Source of the DNA: Datnioides undecimradiatus
Lineage: Eukaryota > Chordata > Actinopteri > Lobotiformes > Datnioididae
Reading direction: 5' to 3'
NCBI GenBank assembly: GCA_008933995.1
Contig: WARS01000051.1
Span: 930,001-994,000 of the forward strand
DNA: 64,000 nucleotides
The stretch's first letter is position 1; every line of letters begins with the position of its first letter. The notes beneath the pieces were generated by a model. The model was not told where the DNA came from, made no database searches, and worked only from the letters and a program-made list of their open reading frames with translations. Both the position numbers and the translations under genes were made by a program. Shown here in pieces: positions 49,300 to 61,702 of this stretch.

Positions 49300-52200
49300 C
49301 AACTTTCTCAAGGTGACTGCCGGAGATCACGGCAAACACATACAAATGAGTTGCCTGAGCAGAAACAGAGAGACGGTGCGCAAAATGAAACCAAGCGCAT
49401 CGTCTCTGCAAAGCGACTGTTCTGTCGCCGCCTCTGCCATCCAAACCACACGCATGTAGCTCCATGTGTAGCGTCATCTGAGGTGAACGCTGAAAAGGGA
49501 AGACATGAAGTCTGAGCGCTTGATTACAGCCATCCTGCTCCAAAATGACTGTTGGGCCCGTAGTCCTTTCCTCTCTCTGTCACAGACACTCTGAAGACGT
49601 TAGGTGAACGGACAGTGGCTGATTTAGCCAGCGAGGAGTCTACGTGTTATGCAACAGCCTATTCCTTCTTACGTAACGCTGCAGTTTCAGAGTGGAAGAT
49701 TAGCCCTGCTATACTGTTCCCCTTGTAACAGATGCCACGGCCGATCTCCCCTCACAGGAATACTGCATACACGTTGACAAGCTGATTAGCCGTATAGAGC
49801 CGGAATTACTGTGAAAAGGGAGATGCAGAGATAGCATATGATGGTATATCTGGCTCAGCTGCAGACGCCTGTGGGATATCGTCAGACAGTATTCACCAAT
49901 ATCAATCTGTAACTGCAAATAGCACATAAAACGTAACATCAGTGCGCAGAGCTGCCATATAAGTGGAAACGCATAGTCAAGCTGTAACGCTGTATGAAAT
50001 ATTAAGCTGCCTCACACCATGTGATGTCAGATGCATGTGTGTGTGTGTCCGTCGGACACGCAAGAGTGCTTTTCGTCGGGCATCCAGTAAAAATCTATTT
50101 ATCAGTCATTTCTCTGTCCACACGGCTCCGCTGGCTGATTCATAAGCTAATAAATACTGCAGCTCTGCATACTCACACTGGTACGTCGAGTTAGGCTCAA
50201 GCAGATACAGGCTGTGATAGATCATTATTGGGGAAATGAGAACGAGGCTGATGAATCGTTTGCATTTCCACCACCCGCAGGACTATTAATATGAAGTCTG
50301 TCAAACCGAATCATCGGCATCAGCAGATCCGTGAACTGGTCAGCCACGTTTCTGGACTGTTTCTGATGCAGCAAAATGCAAAATAGCTTGAGTGATTTAA
50401 GCAGCTGTATCTATCAGAGAGCCTTGCTGAATCCAGCCTCCCAGCCCATGCAGCGGTTGCATCTCTGTTGTCTCTCTTTGTTGTTTTCTTCCTAATTTGC
50501 CTGTTTGATGCTCACGTATCTCGTCTTAGAGGAAAATGCAGAGAGACGCTGAGGAAATGCAAATAGATCAAGGGGAAGATGCGAGTGCAGATGAAGCTGC
50601 AGGGGGTGTTCGAGAAGAAGAGCATCGTGATTGAGCTGTCTGTAAAGAAATGAAAACCGAGGAATAAATCCTTCAAAAATGCATTCACATTCCCCCCTTT
50701 GTCTATTTTCCCCTTCTTAGTTGACTACCAGTGTGTGCGGCATGAGACAACGAGATCTTGACATCTTCAAAAGGAGCTTTGAACTGAACGCACCTTGAGG
50801 CCCTGGAGGATCATCAAGGTTCCCTCTGTCCTTTTATCGCACAGTGTTTCTCTCTGCCCCTTGCTCCTCCTCCTCCTCCACTCTCTCTTCCTTTTTTGCT
50901 CAACGTGATCAGTGAGAGCTCTCTGAGGCTGGCTGATAACCCTGATACACACACGCCGACCGCAGCCTCGTTCTGGCGGCTGCCTCATTCTCATTCCGCT
51001 CTCGCCACAAGCGTTTACCTCGACGCGCTCTCGCACATCGCAAGGTCATGTTGAAATATTTCAGACGGAAATGCTCTCCGTATTCCAGCACTGCTCTTTG
51101 TCGTCTGTAGCTGCTGCACAGAATTCCAAAGCCAATTTTCTTTGTCTTTGAGAAAAAGGACGGAGAGACTCTAATGAGAGGATTACACAAACTTTTTTTT
51201 TCTGGCAGCTAAACGCCGCCGTCAACTTACTGTTGTGTGAGAAGCTGATCAGCAGTTTCTGCTCTGTGGAAAACAGCTTTTTTGTTGTACCAAGATCTCA
51301 GATTTTTGTCAAGGACAGCAAGTTTGTGCTTGAGTAATTATAATAATATTCAAGTAGAAGTTTTTTTTCTTAGTTAGCTTTCCTTTCTCATCAGGCAAAC
51401 TTGGTGAAACTCAGTCACAAAACCATAGTTGAAACTCATTCTCGTCTGTGAGTATCTCCAATCAGCCCACTTCCATTAAAGATTTTTGAGTATTCGACTG
51501 AACTCAGAAACTCAAAGACATGCTGTCTTCCTCAGGCACTTGAGATTTCAGATGTAATTGAAAATGCATCATAAAGCAGAGCTCTTTCCCTTCAGTCCAT
51601 CATGGGCCCCCTACCTACACCACTGACTGACCCACAGAAGGCAAAGTAAGCTGAGCTAACCTCTGAATAAAAGAGCAAAAACCTAACATTCTTACTCCTG
51701 ACATTAGCCGACAGCTGCAGCAGATTAAAGGCTGCTAAGCAGCAGTTTAGAAGCAGTGGTGTTTAAAGAGCAGCCAGGGCTTATTGTCAGTTACCTACCG
51801 GTCCCTTCATTTCAATGTTGCAGGCCTGACTGCTCCCAGTCATTCAAAGAGGGTTTTTTTTCCTTCTGTTTCCAGAGATATGTTCGCTTAAGGGAAATGG
51901 CCATTAAAATGTCATTACCACTACACTAAAATCATTTTTAAAAAAGCACTGGTTCCCAGCGGCTTCCCACTGTAATGGGCTCAATACATTCCCTTAGCAC
52001 CAGGAAGAACCCTAATGTTGCGGAACACAAATGCTAATCTCTCTGTAAATATCACTCAAATTCACTCTCCCTTCTGCTTTTCAGTCATAATAGCACGGAT
52101 TCATTTTGCTTTGCCCTGGCAAATTGAATTAATTCTCCAGGCAAAGGTGTCATGATTATTCTAAGCTTCCTAGCGCGTGGGCCGTAATGGAGATGATCCC

Positions 52201-54390
52201 AAAAGCATTTCACTCACCCTCTCCATTTTGTTTTTCTTGCTGCAGTATCTCAAAGGTATCAGTAGTCAAAGCTTTGATTCAATTTTCAATTTTCACGTGT
52301 GCCTGGCTAATCACTCTCCGACTGTATTCATATTCATGTCTTTGAATCAATATTGGATTTCGGCATGCATGGGAAGAGTGGGCAGAAAAGACTACGAGGG
52401 TCAGTCCATAACATGAATCAATTGATTAAGTGCCTAAGAAGCTGGGAGCACTTTGCCATTTGAGACGTTCAACCCTCTTTGCAGAATGAGATCATCTGTT
52501 GAGCAGTCCATCAAGCTCCATTGTGAGAAACTCATCCTGGTCTAACTTAGTTCTGATCTTGTAGGAGAGCATTCAGTTGCGTCCGTTTCCTGTTGTGCTT
52601 CCACGTTGATTCCTATTTATTCTGTGTTCAACTGGCTCTTGCAATCTGTGTATACCTCTACAGCATTAATCATGGCCACCAACACTTCCACTTGCATCGC
52701 CCAGTTGAGCATGCTCAATTAATACCCTAATCGCGGCTGTCATCGGTGCTTGGCCATTCTGTGGCCTTGGCTCAATACTGTAACCACTTTATACAGCACC
52801 AAAGAGCGGTTAGAATGCACATAAATTTGGCTGCGATTATACCGCTCATTAACTTACTGCACAACCTCTGCACTTATTTACTCAATTAACTTGCTATTTT
52901 AAGTTCTGTTAACATTAGGGTGGTTTATTTTCCTTTTTTAAATACTTAATCAGCCATGAATAATGGAAAACTGCTGCAAGGGAAAGCCACACGTTCACCT
53001 CTGAATATCTCAGCATATGGAAGGTGGCAAAATAAATGCACATAGCTAATGAGATAATGGAATCAATGAAGCTGTGGCTGCATTGGGCAGATAAAGGGTA
53101 AAAGTGACCCCCGGTGCAGACGAGCTCAACCCGAAAGTGACAACCAGGAAGTGTTTTTCCGCCGAAGGTATGGACAGCAGGGCAGTTGCTGTTCTGGATC
53201 TTCTGGCTGTGCGGAATAAAACTGTATCAGAAGATTTACTGCCAGACAGGGAATTTGTCTGTAATGGTGCTGTCTGGTATGTACTCTGTCTGTTTCTCTC
53301 TCTCTCACCCTTGTTCTTTGCCTCTCTGGCAGACTGTAACTCTGTAAATGACTTTGACCTTTCCAGGGACTGAGGACAGGAACCACAGAGGGAGAGCAGA
53401 GAGATGGCGGGAGATGAGAGTAGAGTAGGCGGTTGACTGTAATAAACTCGAAGCAGTGGGCGGCTGTCAACACTAATAGATGGGAGAGGGGAGGGGGTCA
53501 CCGGGTTGATGAATACTAAAGGTGCCTGAGTTCTCAACAAGTACTCTGTTCTTTACCAGGCTGATGTGTGTGAGATCTGATGCCCACAGCGTCATCAGAC
53601 CACAGTCAGTAAGGGCTTTTTTGGTGTCTCAAGGAAAATATCTTTTTGCCAAAGGACGGCGAAGACATAACCTTATCCTGAGTTCATTAGCATGGAATTG
53701 TATTGCTTTGCACTTTGCAGTGATAATTCAATTGCTTCTTCGCAGTCACGCACAGACATAATGACTTGCTTGTTTTTTACCAGGGTCCCAATTATGCAAT
53801 GGCAGCTTGAACCTAGCTACTCTCTGTGTGGTGTGTTTGGGTTAATTAAACATAAAAAATAGAATAGTAAGAGAGAGGGTTCAGTGTACCTCCTGAAATG
53901 TGGTTTTAAGTTTGTGTCAAGTCTTTGCAGTGGAGTAGAACACCAAAGACGTTCTCCTTGAAGAAACAAGACAAAATGTCTTGGCAATCCTTTGAAAAGG
54001 CAAGATCAGTTAAACCTTTATCGATTAGGAGGGGAAAGGGGGGACTGGCTAAGACACTTCGGTTTAGACCAGAGTGGTTAGACTGGCAGACCAACAGAGA
54101 GACTAACAGTGCTTTCCCTAGAACCATGTCACTAGAGTACACAACTTGTAAGTATGCTTGAAATGCTCCATACCCCATTGTGAAACGCCGAACTTATGGG
54201 ACTTGCAAATCAATGAACTGCAAACTTTCTTGATATTGATCTTGGATGTACTTTAGAAACAGGATGTTGGGGCGGGACATCAGACATTGAAGGAGTAATC
54301 CTGTCTGTCAACGAATGGGCTGTTTTGTTTTGTTCAATGGGCAACAACACTTGTGAAGTCTTGGTCGAACTGAGAAATCCATGAGTTTCG

Positions 54391-54437
54391 TTTTTCAGAT
54401 TTTTCTCGTAACGTTCTCTTCCATCCTCTGTCTACAG
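54391..54437 (+). promoter_or_regulatory. 3' splice site (polypyrimidine tract, branch point, two possible AG acceptors)
   Basis: The main acceptor is TCTACAG at 54431-54437, directly before a strongly conserved neurexin reading frame. The pyrimidine-rich stretch covers about 54400-54435. A plausible branch site is CGTAAC at 54407-54412, with the branch A at 54411, 26 bases from the AG. A second acceptor-like TTTTTCAG ends at 54398. It lies 39 bases upstream, is in frame with the exon, and has no stop in between, so it could add 13 residues if used. The main site is much the more likely, because the conserved domain sequence starts exactly there. Confidence 0.8.
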
Positions 54438-54609
54438 GAACGGGGAAAGATCGGCGTGATCTTCAACGTGGGAACAGACGACATAATCATTGAGGAGAGC
54501 GCGGTGATGGTGAGCGACGGCAAATACCATGTGGTGCGATTCACACGCAGTGGCGGCAACGCCACACTACAGGTGGACAACCAGCCTGTCATCGAACGGT
54601 TCCCCTCAG
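54438..54609 (+). CDS. nrxn1: Neurexin exon: LNS6 (sixth laminin-G) domain segment up to splice site 4 (partial CDS)
   Basis: This internal exon of 172 bases starts in phase 0 and ends after the first base of a Gly codon, the phase I know for the neurexin SS4 boundary. It encodes 57 residues. Diagnostic stretches are [14 protein letters not shown] (residues 3-16), [20 protein letters not shown] (26-45) and PVIERFPSG (50 to the split Gly). Asn-Ala-Thr at residues 41-43 is the N-glycosylation sequon known in LNS6. Neurexins are presynaptic single-pass receptors. LNS6 is shared by the alpha and beta forms and binds neuroligins, LRRTMs and cerebellins, and SS4 insertion retunes that binding. The acceptor is TCTACAG and the donor CAG|GTAGGA. 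From memory the residues fit mammalian neurexin-1 best (IEES, VIER), with some neurexin-2-like positions (GVIF, VSDG), and are clearly less like neurexin-3. The large introns also favour nrxn1 over the compact nrxn2. I am very sure of the family and about 60% sure of the paralogue. An oddity is Gln at residue 49, where mammalian paralogues have Trp. Confidence 0.95.
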
Positions 54610-54615
54610 GTAGGA
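54610..54615 (+). promoter_or_regulatory. 5' splice donor at the SS4 boundary
   Basis: The sequence CAG|GTAGGA spans 54607-54615, with GT at 54610-54611. It splits a Gly codon after its first base. This is the phase needed both to skip to the exon beginning with the RQLTIFN segment and to include the SS4 cassette. It is a reasonably good vertebrate donor, without the strongest +3 to +6 context. The reading frame stays open beyond it for 221 bases, so retention of this intron would not stop translation at once. Confidence 0.85.
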
Positions 54616-57600
54616 ACAGGTGCCCCGGGCTGGGGACCAAGGGGGGGAGGGAGCTATCGGTGTTTCGATTTGACTTTCACAGGATCGACTGCTCAGATAA
54701 ACTGGGTAACACAACGGAGAGAGAACACAGGAGCTTTGGAAGAGAAATATTATTCATTAATTCAACCTTCCACGTGCCACTTAAAGTGGTTTTTATAGAA
54801 CATTCTGTGAGGGCTCTGGTTTATTTATCATGACATTCATATTTAGAGCATGCCTGCATTATTCTAGGTGATTAAGTCAGGTTCTAGTCTAAAAGGCAGG
54901 AAGAGCCAAGCAGCCTTCCTGAGGCAAGCAATCTTCCATCTAAGAGCATCCAGCTCTCTACAGTTAGTCTACCATTGTAGCTCCTGGCAGTGTGAAAGCC
55001 AGCGTTGAATCGAGGCCAGCGGAATATGAGTATGCCAGTCAGGTGTGGTTGTGCAGCATGGATATTGGGCAGGATACAGAGGGAGGACACTTCACGCTGG
55101 GAAAGTATGTGGAGGTGTTTATAAGTCATGCCTCGGCTCCAAGATAAACACAGACGTAACATCATTACACATACAGACTTTAAACGAGGGCAAACACCCA
55201 ATGAGTCACTGCTGGGAGTGTGCTAATTCCCCCGCTTGTTGTTTAACCATAATCATGGTATTCTATTTTGGCCTGAATTATGAGGCTATTTTTGGCTGCA
55301 CAGAAGCTCTCACATGATTTCTCTCTCCTTTGTGTTTCCTTTTGTTCATGGTTGTTCAAAGGAAGACATTTTGTGTTCCCGTCATGAGTTTGCATTCCGC
55401 AAAACACCAGGCTAAGCCAGTGCTGGTGCTGGTCGAGGTGTTAAGGCGTTAATGATCACATGGAAAACTAATAAAGAATGGCCTTGAAGCTCTGGTACAT
55501 TCATGAATTTTCAAGCAGTTTTGCCCCAACCTGCAAATCTCCATCCCCACTGAAGTCAATGCGTTTCATCCCCATTGTCTGAAAACATTTTCTGTGTATC
55601 GTCATTGTTTCAAACAGCAGGGAGAGTGCTGCTAATGTGGCCATGATATTTACTCCAGTTGACATATAGAGCAATTGGACTGTGGCATTCTCTGTCACAG
55701 CAGTGATCCCATATTTTGAAGCTTTGTTTTGGCATTGAGGGAAGCGTATTCTCTTGCTCATCCGTCAGCCCAGCGAGGCCGGACCGAGGGGCATGCATCA
55801 CAGCCAGAAGAGGAAGCGCCCTGTGACAGTTCACTCTTTTCAGTTGTTATTATGATGGAAATGCAGCCCTTTTCGCAACAGCACACGCTCCAAAGAGGAG
55901 CCTTCAGCTAACAATAGCGCTAACCGCTCAGAAAATAACGGCGGAGCAGCCTGTTAACATTGGCAAGTGAGTGTCATCATCCATATCTATGTTTTGTTTC
56001 ATCAAGAAACATTAATGCACAGCCCATATCGCATTCCTTTTATTCCTCTTGCCTTCCGCCCTCCTTGCTGTTGTTGTCTTTGTCAAACCTCTCTGCCTTT
56101 CTTTCCTTTTCCTTTGCTGATCAAGAATTGAAGAGTATTACTTTGTTGCTGTTTCTGAGTTTGCTTGATAAGTTCGTCTGCTTCAAGTTTGGGGAGGTTA
56201 TAGGGACGAAGGAAGGGAAATGGATACTTGCTTTGTTGTGCTTAAGAGCTTTGATTCATTTATGTGAGCTAGATACACTCAAATTATTTTTGGGGCTCCT
56301 GCTTTGAAGGCGCCGGCACCCGCTTTGAAGGCTTCAGTCGTCATCGGCTGGTGGGGCGGCGTCCCGGGGAAACAGAGATGTTGCACATTAGGAAAGCAAA
56401 ACCTTCGGATGTGGCTGAGGCACAATAGGGCGGAGGAATGCGTAAGGGAAAGACTGAGCGAGGAATTGAGGGGGAGTGATTTCCTAAGTGAAGCAGGAGG
56501 TGTGTAAAGAGAGACAGTGGGGTTAGGAGGAGAAAGAAATGGGTAGAGCTCCCTTGTTGAATCATTTCGACGTCTTCTGATTCCCTAAACGAGACAAAAT
56601 GCAATATACTGTAACATATTCAGACCTACTTTGTTGTTCTGATGCTTATGTTATGTAATATCCCTGCCAAGCCGTCCCAGTGGAGCACTAAATCTTAAAA
56701 TGTCCATGTTCCTACGTTTGGAGGAATATGGAGTAAGTTGTCATGACAGATACCTCCGATGGAGCAGTCTGCGAGGTGTTACAGGTGCCAAATTTGTCTG
56801 GTTCTTGTAACACAACAAGGAAGCGCAGCTTGCTGTGAAATCTCCCTCCCCACAGGGACTGCTGTGACCCACATGAGGCAGTCTCGTTGGGATGCCACTG
56901 CAGTTTTGAGCCCAGTCTAATGCTTCGAGCACACAGAGAGTTACATGTGGGATTTACGCTCTTGTCGACCGCGGCCTAAGAAATGTAAAAGTTCCCAAAG
57001 GATTGCTGCAAGGACAAGGACATTAGAGAGAAAGAGGAGAATGTAAATGTGTCACCTCACACAGGAGACACCGAGGCTGGGATTCCTTCAAAGTGTGTCG
57101 CCAATCTTGACCGAATTTCGAGAAAATCAGCGAGAGAAAATATGAATGAAGTCTCGTTTCCATTAGTTAGTCCGTTAGTTATCAGAGCAAGCAGCAGGTG
57201 GTGCCAGTTCTCTCGTAGGAAGACAAATTCTAACTTTGCAAAATAAGAAGGAGCAACAGTATTACCCAATTAAAATAAGATGAACCTCAGAGAAGAATGA
57301 TGGGAATCTGGCATTTCTATTTTATTTAATGTGAGGAAGGTTACATCACATCTGTGTGGAGCGAGGAGACTGTTTAATCAACAGCCTCTTCCTCTTCTCT
57401 TCTTCTCTAAAATTCTCGAAGTTGAAGATCTCTGTGCCAAATATGGCCATTTCCTTCAAATGGCTGGAGGTACACATGCTATAATCAGGGTTTCAGTCCA
57501 CGTTATATTTGATATTTGACTCTGAAGTGTTTGCATTGCTCTCCAAGCCTCTGTTAAGGCCCAGGCTCCCCAGCAGCTGGCTTATAAACAGAGAGCCTAT

Positions 57601-60600
57601 GTGAGGTGATGATTTGGAGAGACAGGATGTTAACAGCAAACATGGTCGTCACGGGTCAGGCACATTCAACGGCAAAGCAACACGTCTCCTGACGTCCCAC
57701 GAAGTGATGTTTGTAGTCCCCGGGGACTGTGTGTCCGTGGGTGTTTTTGGTCTGCATCTGATCCTACGTGCCACCGTGCACACGTCTGTCTCTGCGCATG
57801 ACATAGCACGTCGCGAGTGTGCCGTTCTTCCTCTCCGTGTGCGCGTGTACGCGGTTGATGGACAGAGAGCAGACAAAAAGTGTCAGAGGGGCAACCAGCC
57901 AGCTAATCCAGTGTGTCAGGTGTCCCCCGCGGGTCCTACAGCAACAGTTATTGGCCCACCCCTCCTCCCGTGTTCCCAAAATGGCAGACTGGCTCAATAA
58001 ACACATCCCTGTGTCACACTGAGCACCTCAGCCTGGCCACAGATAGGCAGGCAGATGTCAGCAGCAGTGCCATACGGACTGTAATTGTACCATTTCACAA
58101 CCGATTCCCTCTGTTTACTGGTCATCTGCTGTGAGAAAGGTAGCAGACATGATGTGGCTAATTGTTTCGTCTGCACTGGTTTATTTGCAAGTTTAGACCA
58201 TTGCCCTGAAGAATTTCTGATCGCAGATCTGATTGGCTGAAAGGCCGTGCATCATTTTCGCATAGACACGCGGGCCAGGACACGGCAGCCTCATCATTGT
58301 TCTGAATTAAGAGTCGGAGCTGCAAGGCTTCTGTTTGAGCTGTTAGCACACCACAGCTTGCTCTTGTGAGACAATAAGGTAACAGTAATTCCAGGGAAGA
58401 TGGCGCCCACTTCAAGAAATGAGCCAGTCAACACTTATTATTTCAAAACCAGCAGAAAAAGCTCATATTAGTCAAATTGTGGGATCTGCCTTGGTGCTAC
58501 TGTTCTGTTGGCCGTTCTCTCCCAGCTCTCTCTCCCTTCCCTGCAGCCCCCCTAACTGATGATGGTGCTCAGACACTCAGAGGGGAGGTCAGATTTAGTG
58601 AGTGGGGGCCTGTTACAACATTAATCCCCCTTTTATAAGAAGCCAGCTGCCCTTCCAGCAGCTGCTGCCTCCGAAAGAGCAGGAGAGAGTAAGAACTTCA
58701 CGGAAGTAGATGTTCCTCAGCGCGTGGCTATATTTATATATAGATGTGTACATCACGTGTACAGGCTTATATGTATATGGATGTATATACTTTTACCTTT
58801 GTTTGACAGAATATGTACCTGTCCCTCTGCTTTGTGTCACATGCCCTCTCATCCATCTCATCTTGTCTCTTTGCAAATCGCCACATCACCTCACATTAAC
58901 TCTTTTTTGTGATCATAGTCATTTGCCACAGTAAATTATGACATTACGGTAAGACGGGAGCTTCTGGAAAAATCCATCCATTTCCTGTGAGTTTATACCG
59001 CACTTGGCATTTGGACTTCATTGCTGTACCCCATGAGCTTTGGATAATCATTGTGCATTTTACAACCGTAGTTATATTGTCACCATCGCAGCATATTGGC
59101 TGTGATTACCATATTTTGCTGCCTCATAACTGTATCATTATGACCAATGAGAGTGCACAGTGCGCCGTCTTTCACCCACACTCACTTTTTCTTTCTCACT
59201 TGCCAACTAAAGCTGTCATTTAGCTTTAGTATAGGACTGGGCATCAGTTGAGGAGAATTAGAAAGAGGAAGTGGGGGGCGATGTGGCAGCGTGGGGTAAT
59301 GCACGGATGGAGCGGTTGACGGCGGCAGAGATAGAAGACAAGAAAAGCAATAGTACTCTACAGCAAAGTGCTTGGGATTGCACTGTTGAAAAATGATGGA
59401 CTGCAGGAGAAGAGGGATCAAGAGAGGGAGAGGACGGGTGGAGGAAGGAGGAGGGCGAGATCCAGTATGTGTGCTGGAAGCATGCTGCTGTCACCGCTGT
59501 GATGGATGAGGCTTTGCATGTTACTGAATAATAAGCACTTCCCAAATTGGATTGCATCACAGCAGGGTGGATTACATATAGCCCGTACAGTATGACACAG
59601 CACGTGCACGGCCTCTCACATGCAGGCGCACGAGCCAGGGATAATTTCGGAAGAACTAACAAAATTACTTGAAACGCGCGCAGACACAACAGTGTTCATT
59701 CGGGAGCAGATCAGCACACCACTTAATACAGATCATAAATCAAGGACGGCAAAAGAAAGCAAGACAAAGTACAAAGAGAGGGCTATTGTCATTCCCTGTT
59801 TTCATTCTGTAAGGCATTTAGGGATCTGTTCAGCGTGAAGGCTGACCATTAGAGAGAGGAAAAAGGGGAGAAGGGAGACGTGGATTCACAGAGGAGGAGA
59901 GAGTCTTTGTGCCAGCGAGGTCAGCTCCAGCTCTTCCGACTGAGCTGTTAAGATGTTCTTACTCCTCAGATAAATGGTCTAAGAAAAGGGGTCAACAAAG
60001 CTCTCGGCTGCACTCTTTCCTCCCTCTATTTTTTTTTATCATTGCCTTTATGTCTCCACTGTTTCTAGATATCCATCTTTGTCTTTGCGACCTCCGCAGT
60101 GAGAGAGGGGGGAAAACCAAGCGTGAATAAGCAAGGAAGATAAAGAGACATTGTGGGGAGGGGAGGTTAAGGCGCTCCCCGCATCCCTTTGGCAAAAGCA
60201 ATATGAGAGCACTCAGCGGTGCCGGCGAAAATGCTAAAAGTAGGGGAGAGCAACAGGATTAGGACAGGAGAGGGGTGCACTCTCTACCCAAGACAACACA
60301 GCCAGACAAATGGCTGGAGGCGTATGGACTTAAGCAGAGCGTAGACTAGATTTCACTTCACTAGCTCGGCCCTTCAAGCAAGGAGTATCTAAGCAGCTCT
60401 GTGTGACTTTGATGGTCCACCAAGCAGAAGACGATAGCTGAGTGTGAGGGGATGGTGCACGGAGCAGAGTGCGGCCTGATGTTGGGATTAGCAGGAAACC
60501 ATCTTCACTGACAGTAATCAAACTATCCTTGCCTTTTGTCATCAGCGGACATGATGCAGCGTTGCAGCAGCAGCAGGTACAGGTCACAGTTCCGGGTACA

Positions 60601-60649
60601 GCCTGATCATCTCAGGCAGCGGTGCAAAGGAAGAGCACCTGATTGAGTT

Positions 60650-61095
60650 TCACGATTAAGCCCTCATTTGGGGTACTTGTACCGGATTTGAATGTTCCCA
60701 TTTTTACGAGCAAGAAATACTGAGGTACTTTTTTTTTTTTTTTAAATAAAGAAAGAAATTAGACTTGGCTTGACTTTATGCTACTTTAATCTCACAGTCT
60801 ATAACATTTAAGGTAAAAATACTGAACCTCTTTACTTCACTCCCTCTGTTCGAATGGTCTGTGCTCTTGTCTAGTGGAATTTCTCAAGACCAAAGGCTAA
60901 AGTGTCCAACAGCCCAGAGATATCCAGTTTTAAAAAAATCTAACCTTCGCCAGGTCTGCTTCATAAAGAGGCACCTGAACTGAACCCTCTTTATCTGTAC
61001 ACATCAGAGCTGTACTGACATCAGTGTCTGAATGCTGCCACTTTTACTTAAGAAAAGGATCTGAATACTTTGTCCCTCGCGAAGGAGGGAACTGC
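60650..61095 (+). mobile_element. Diverged teleost interspersed repeat (TACTTGTAC ... ACTTTTACTTAAG type)
   Basis: The start of the block has GGTACTTGTAC, TTCCCATTTTTACG, then GACTTTATGCTACTTTAATC (60671-60790). The end has CACTTTTACTTAAGAAAAGG followed by ATCTGAATACTTTGTCCC (61039-61076). Fish genomes carry a very common repeat with the pattern GTACTTGTACTTTACTTGAG, ATTTTATGCTACTTTATAC, and a 3' end ACTTTTACTTAAGTAAA(A/G)GATCTGAATACTTC. The order and spacing here fit a decayed copy carrying a poly(T) run at 60729-60743. I cannot name the family from memory; a non-autonomous DNA transposon is likely. The ends are approximate. Confidence 0.6.
60729..60743. repeat. poly(T) run
   Basis: Fifteen T residues lie inside the diverged fish repeat at 60650-61095, directly after GAGGTAC. 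Confidence 0.9.
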
Positions 61096-61685
61096 CGTTT
61101 CAATGGCAGCTCAGAGACTCTTTTTCAGTCGGTGTTGGTGAAATTAACATGCAAATGAAACATGTTGATTAATTCTTGCAGTTAACAGGTGGGGTTTTTA
61201 AAGATAACAGCCTTAAGCTTAAAAAAAAGAGACCCTGCTAGTCGCGTTGGGCCATTGATCTGATGCGATGCATAAGTGACATTTGTCGTAGCTCAGAGTA
61301 TTATTTTATTCCTCATATTCGGCAGAGTACGGCAAAAAAAAAGTCAGAAAGAGTTAATTGAGGGCAGCCGGCTCAGTCACTTGTCACTGATGACAGTTCC
61401 TCCTCTTTCTGTGGGTTCTTATTGGGCCTCTGGTGCTGTGCGACTTCTTCTGATTGGATCTTGCACAGTTGGAAGGTATCTCCAATTATTGGCCTGTGGC
61501 TATGGGATGATGGAGAGAGATAGAGGGAACGGAGAAACAGAGAGGGAAGTAATGATGAGGAAGGAAGGAGAGAGAGGGAGAGGCAGCTAAGTAGCGTAGA
61601 GCAGGAGAGGGAAAAGATTGCTTTAGGTAATTAGAGAAGTGACAACTTTGATTTCCACATGAGTGAGGGGGTGGTGAGGTGGGTT

Positions 61686-61702
61686 GGGGGGGGGGGGGGG
61701 GG
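61686..61702. repeat. poly(G) run, 17 bases
   Basis: Seventeen consecutive G residues are preceded by GGTGGTGAGGTGGGTT. It is the longest G run in the window and is likely to be hard to sequence accurately. Confidence 0.9.

Larger units (their letters stand above)
31070..54390. other. Intron interior, microsatellite-rich, no gene recognised
   Basis: Many open frames here consist of translated CA/GT repeats (His-Thr or Cys-Val runs) and are artefacts. No tRNA, rRNA or known domain is visible. Purine-rich blocks occur at 35165-35225 and 44210-44395. A 164-codon minus-strand frame at 53046-53540 shows no known motif. Locally CpG-rich patches appear at 35110-35140 and 42680-42740 without promoter elements I can defend. 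Confidence 0.55.
1..54437 (+). other. Large upstream intron of neurexin gene (5'-truncated by window)
   Basis: This stretch precedes the single recognised exon and carries no other exon that I could identify. It ends in a good 3' splice site at 54391-54437. Open frames in it are short, lack recognisable domains, and often consist of dinucleotide repeat or polypyrimidine translation. In neurexins the exon before this one encodes the first part of LNS6, around the TTYIFGKGG and DRLA(V/I)GF motifs. I searched for those motifs by eye and did not find them, so that exon probably lies outside the window. That makes this intron at least 54 kb. Neurexin-1 and -3 introns are known to be very large. 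The strand is taken from the exon; a separate nested gene cannot be excluded. Confidence 0.75.

Noticed and set aside
53046..53540. 164-codon minus-strand open frame close to the neurexin exon
   Set aside because: It has Ser/Pro/Leu-rich composition from pyrimidine-rich sequence. Other frames overlap it, and it has no known domain.
54381..54437. ATG at 54381 in frame with the exon, giving a hydrophobic signal-peptide-like leader ([19 protein letters not shown])
   Set aside because: The hydrophobic residues come from translating the polypyrimidine tract of a good 3' splice site, and no promoter is visible. It would need RNA evidence to be taken as a new start.
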